Shown here in pieces: positions 61,917-64,000 of a DNA stretch of 64,000 nt. Source of the stretch: Roseiflexus castenholzii DSM 13941 (GTDB taxonomy: Bacteria > Chloroflexota > Chloroflexia > Chloroflexales > Roseiflexaceae); NCBI RefSeq assembly GCF_000017805.1, contig NC_009767.1, positions 4,133,001 to 4,197,000 on the forward strand, written 5' to 3'. A program made the translations under genes and the position numbers. The notes under the pieces were generated by a model. The model ran no database searches. It saw only the letters and a program-made list of their open reading frames with translations, and was not told the DNA's origin. Position 1 is the stretch's first letter; each line of letters begins with the position of its first letter.

Positions 61917-62870
61917 CTACACCTCCAGCAACACTTTCAACCGACCGGCTGCGGCGGCGAATGCGCGCAAGCCATCGTGGAGCGGAAACCGCGCAGCGAT
62001 CAATGGCGCCGTTGCGATCAACCCGCCGTCGAGCGCGCGCAGCGCCGCTGCAAACGGACCGCAACGCGACCCGATCAGGCGAATCTCGTCCACCACCAGC
62101 ATGGTCAGGTTGCACTCCGACTCGGCTGCGAATGTGCTCTTCATCACCAGAGACCCGCGCGGGCGCACCAATCGGCGCGCCACTCGAAATCCGTGCGGAT
62201 GACCGGTGCAATCGACAACCACATCGAAGCGCGCGGTATACGCTGCGTCCAATTCGTCAACATGGATGGCGTGAATCGCCATGCTCTCCAGAAACTCCCA
62301 ACGCTCTGGATGCCGCCCAACCAGCGTGACATCGCATCCAGGAAGGCGCGCCGCCTGCACACAGAGCAGACCGAGTTTGCCATCACCAACCACCGCAACC
62401 TGATCGGTCGGGCGCAGATGAATTTGCTGAAGCATTTCGAGCGCGGCAGCGACCGGTTCGGTGAACACTGCCACGGCATCCGGCATACGATCCGGCGCCC
62501 GATGAAGACAGGCTATCGGCAGGCTGAACAATTCCGCCATTGCGCCGTCCCGCCGATCAATGCCAAGCGTGGTGCGATTGGGGCAATGGCTCTCGTCGCC
62601 GCGCCGACATACGGCACAATCGCGGCATGCCGCATTGATTTCGCCGACCACACGCTGTCCGATCCACGCCGCGTCCTCACAAGCGACGACAACGCCAACG
62701 AATTCGTGCCCCAGCACGCCGCGAAAGTTCATATAGCCGCGGGTGATTTCAATATCGGTGTTGCAGATGCCAACCAGCGTGGGGCGAATGAGCGCCTCGC
62801 CAGCACGCAGAACTGGTCGGGGATAATCGTCGACCTGACGCAGTTTGCCATCATACACAAGTGCGTGCAT
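61917..62870 (-). CDS. Zinc-dependent alcohol/polyol dehydrogenase (MDR superfamily)
   Basis: 317 residues from ATG 62870. Catalytic zinc region GICNTDIEITRGYMNF and GHEFVGVVV; the structural-zinc cysteines are present as CRDCAVCRRGDESHCPN. Rossmann part VAVVGDGKLGLLCVQAARL. The frame is open 61 codons upstream but unlike the family there. It resembles sorbitol/threonine dehydrogenase-like enzymes; substrate unknown. First gene of the dehydrogenase-SPFH-kinase operon. Confidence 0.85.
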   Translation of the reverse strand: MHALVYDGKLRQVDDYPRPVLRAGEALIRPTLVGICNTDIEITRGYMNFRGVLGHEFVGVVVACEDAAWIGQRVVGEINAACRDCAVCRRGDESHCPNRTTLGIDRRDGAMAELFSLPIACLHRAPDRMPDAVAVFTEPVAAALEMLQQIHLRPTDQVAVVGDGKLGLLCVQAARLPGCDVTLVGRHPERWEFLESMAIHAIHVDELDAAYTARFDVVVDCTGHPHGFRVARRLVRPRGSLVMKSTFAAESECNLTMLVVDEIRLIGSRCGPFAAALRALDGGLIATAPLIAARFPLHDGLRAFAAAAGRLKVLLEV

Positions 62871-62952
62871 TGGCGACCCGCGCTCTCTCGATATTGCGGT
62901 GCGAGTATGTTCGATACGAGATATTTGCACCGTGCGAGTGTCACTTTGGTGT

Positions 62953-62982
62953 ATTATACTACATCGGTCATGCGCTATGCAA
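62953..62982 (-). promoter_or_regulatory. Promoter of the dehydrogenase-SPFH-PfkB operon
   Basis: Minus strand TTGCAT (62982-62977), 18-nt spacer, consensus TATAAT (62958-62953). Predicted start near 62946, about 76 nt before ATG 62870. The same AT-rich centre contains TATTAT on the plus strand, which might serve the divergent fmt gene. The rest of the 62871-63212 gap holds no gene. Confidence 0.65.
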
Positions 62983-63212
62983 TACGCGCGGATCGTATCC
63001 GGCGTCGCTATCGACCGGACGCTCACGCACTCCGGTTGGTGCCCGGCGCGCACGGATGTTCACGGATCGAGATGGGTTTGCGCGAAATCGATAGCCTTCT
63101 ATCACCAGCGCATCCATATCAATCCGCCATGTCCTCCGTGTTCTTCGAACGACACATCGCGCCCGAACCCGGATCGCGTCGTGCGATGATGTCCAACCAT
63201 GCAGGTGCGCCA

Positions 63213-64000
63213 ATGTCATTGCGGATCGTGTTTCTCGGCAGTCCAACGTTCGCGGTCCTTCCACTGGAGCGTCTGGTCGCCGACTCCAGGTATCAGGTGG
63301 TGGGTGTCGTCACGCAGCCGGATCGTCCGGCAGGTCGCGGGAAGATGCCCGTTGCGACGCCGGTCAAACAGGCGGCGCTGCGCCTGGGATTGCCGGTGCT
63401 CACCCCTGAGACGTTGCGCGATCCTGCGGCTGTCGCAGATCTGGCGGATCTGCGCCCCGATGTCGGGGTCGTCGCAGCATATGGCGAAATCCTGCGCCGC
63501 GATGTGCTCGCCATTCCACCGCTGGGGTATGTCAATATCCATCCGTCGCTCCTGCCGCTCTACCGCGGTCCCTCGCCTGTTGCCGGCGCGATCCTCAACG
63601 GCGATGCGGAAACCGGTGTGACCATTATGGTGATTGAGGCGAAAATGGACGCCGGACCCATCCTGGCGCAGCGTGTTGTTCCGCTCCCTCCCGATGCGCG
63701 CACCGGTTCGCTCACGCGCGAATTGTTCGCTATTGGCGCCGATATGCTGCTCGAAACGCTGGATGCTTATGCCACTGGCGCCATCACGCCGCACCCGCAG
63801 GACCATGCCCGCGCGACATTTACGAAACTGCTTTCGCGTGAGGATGGGATTATCGATTGGTCGCAACCCGCGCTTCGGATCGAACGAATGACGCGCGCCT
63901 ACGATCCGTGGCCCGGCGCGACCACCACCTGGCGCGGTGCGCCGCTCAAAATCATTGCTGCGCGTGTCCGATCCGACCGGCACAGCGATGCGCCTCCCGG
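63213..64000 (+). CDS. fmt: Methionyl-tRNA formyltransferase, C-terminus beyond window
   Basis: Formylates initiator Met-tRNA using 10-formyl-THF. 262 residues are visible of the usual ~310-320. Start MSLRIVFLGSPTFAVLPLER; formyl-THF-binding core with Asn/His/Asp motif YVNIHPSLLPLYRGPSPVAG, then MDAGPILAQRV; the tRNA-binding tail has begun (YDPWPGATTTWRGAPL). ATG 63213 is preceded by AGGTG; an earlier in-frame ATG (63189) is possible but lacks family similarity. Divergent from the dehydrogenase operon. Confidence 0.94.
   Translation, partial: MSLRIVFLGSPTFAVLPLERLVADSRYQVVGVVTQPDRPAGRGKMPVATPVKQAALRLGLPVLTPETLRDPAAVADLADLRPDVGVVAAYGEILRRDVLAIPPLGYVNIHPSLLPLYRGPSPVAGAILNGDAETGVTIMVIEAKMDAGPILAQRVVPLPPDARTGSLTRELFAIGADMLLETLDAYATGAITPHPQDHARATFTKLLSREDGIIDWSQPALRIERMTRAYDPWPGATTTWRGAPLKIIAARVRSDRHSDAPP

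Overview
The window looks like chromosomal DNA of a filamentous, GC-rich Chloroflexota close to Roseiflexus. This is inferred from protein style, a chemotaxis cluster with no flagellar genes, archaeal-type aspartate-semialdehyde dehydrogenase, and intergenic gaps packed with short degenerate repeats. No rRNA, tRNA, CRISPR array, prophage or intact transposase was seen.

Layout. (1) 1-9200: a large secreted PKD/cadherin-like protein running off the left edge, a very hairpin-rich intergenic segment, a HerA-type ATPase, an M61 peptidase and an acidic protein of unknown function. (2) 9412-13436: a threonine cluster (thrC, aspartokinase, asd) behind a near-perfect promoter, a Thr-rich leader peptide and an attenuator. 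ThrH at 46.1 kb could supply the homoserine phosphorylation step. (3) 13.7-21.6 kb: methyltransferase, MurJ flippase, ribosomal protein S20, HolA, a probable 6S RNA, an aldo/keto reductase and an aldehyde dehydrogenase. (4) 30191 down to 21693: an eight-gene chemotaxis-like operon (CheW, MCP, hybrid CheA, REC, RsbT-like protein, CheW, CheB, CheR-TPR). (5) 30.5-34 kb: sucC, ASCH protein, PspC protein and a thiolase. (6) 39511 down to 33972: a CHAT caspase-like protease gene overlapping a STAND NTPase-WD40 gene by 4 nt, with the thiolase close behind; this is the best candidate for an unusual signalling or defence system. (7) 39.6-48.8 kb: GT-C membrane glycosyltransferases, one invaded by a 15-copy 30-bp minisatellite, then a decayed VapBC-like pair, ThrH, a GT2 glycosyltransferase and a flippase-like protein. 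(8) 49-64 kb: lipoprotein, Gfo/Idh oxidoreductase, aldo/keto reductase, GDP-mannose dehydratase, FFLEELY-type protein, aminotransferase, TPR protein plus REC-GGDEF regulator, a dehydrogenase/SPFH/PfkB operon, and the start of fmt.

A recurring theme is dispersed short repeats (GAGAAC heptamers, GAACGTT blocks, GAGGCGCGAG blocks, a 110-140 bp element) that touch gene ends, create stop codons or lie inside open reading frames.
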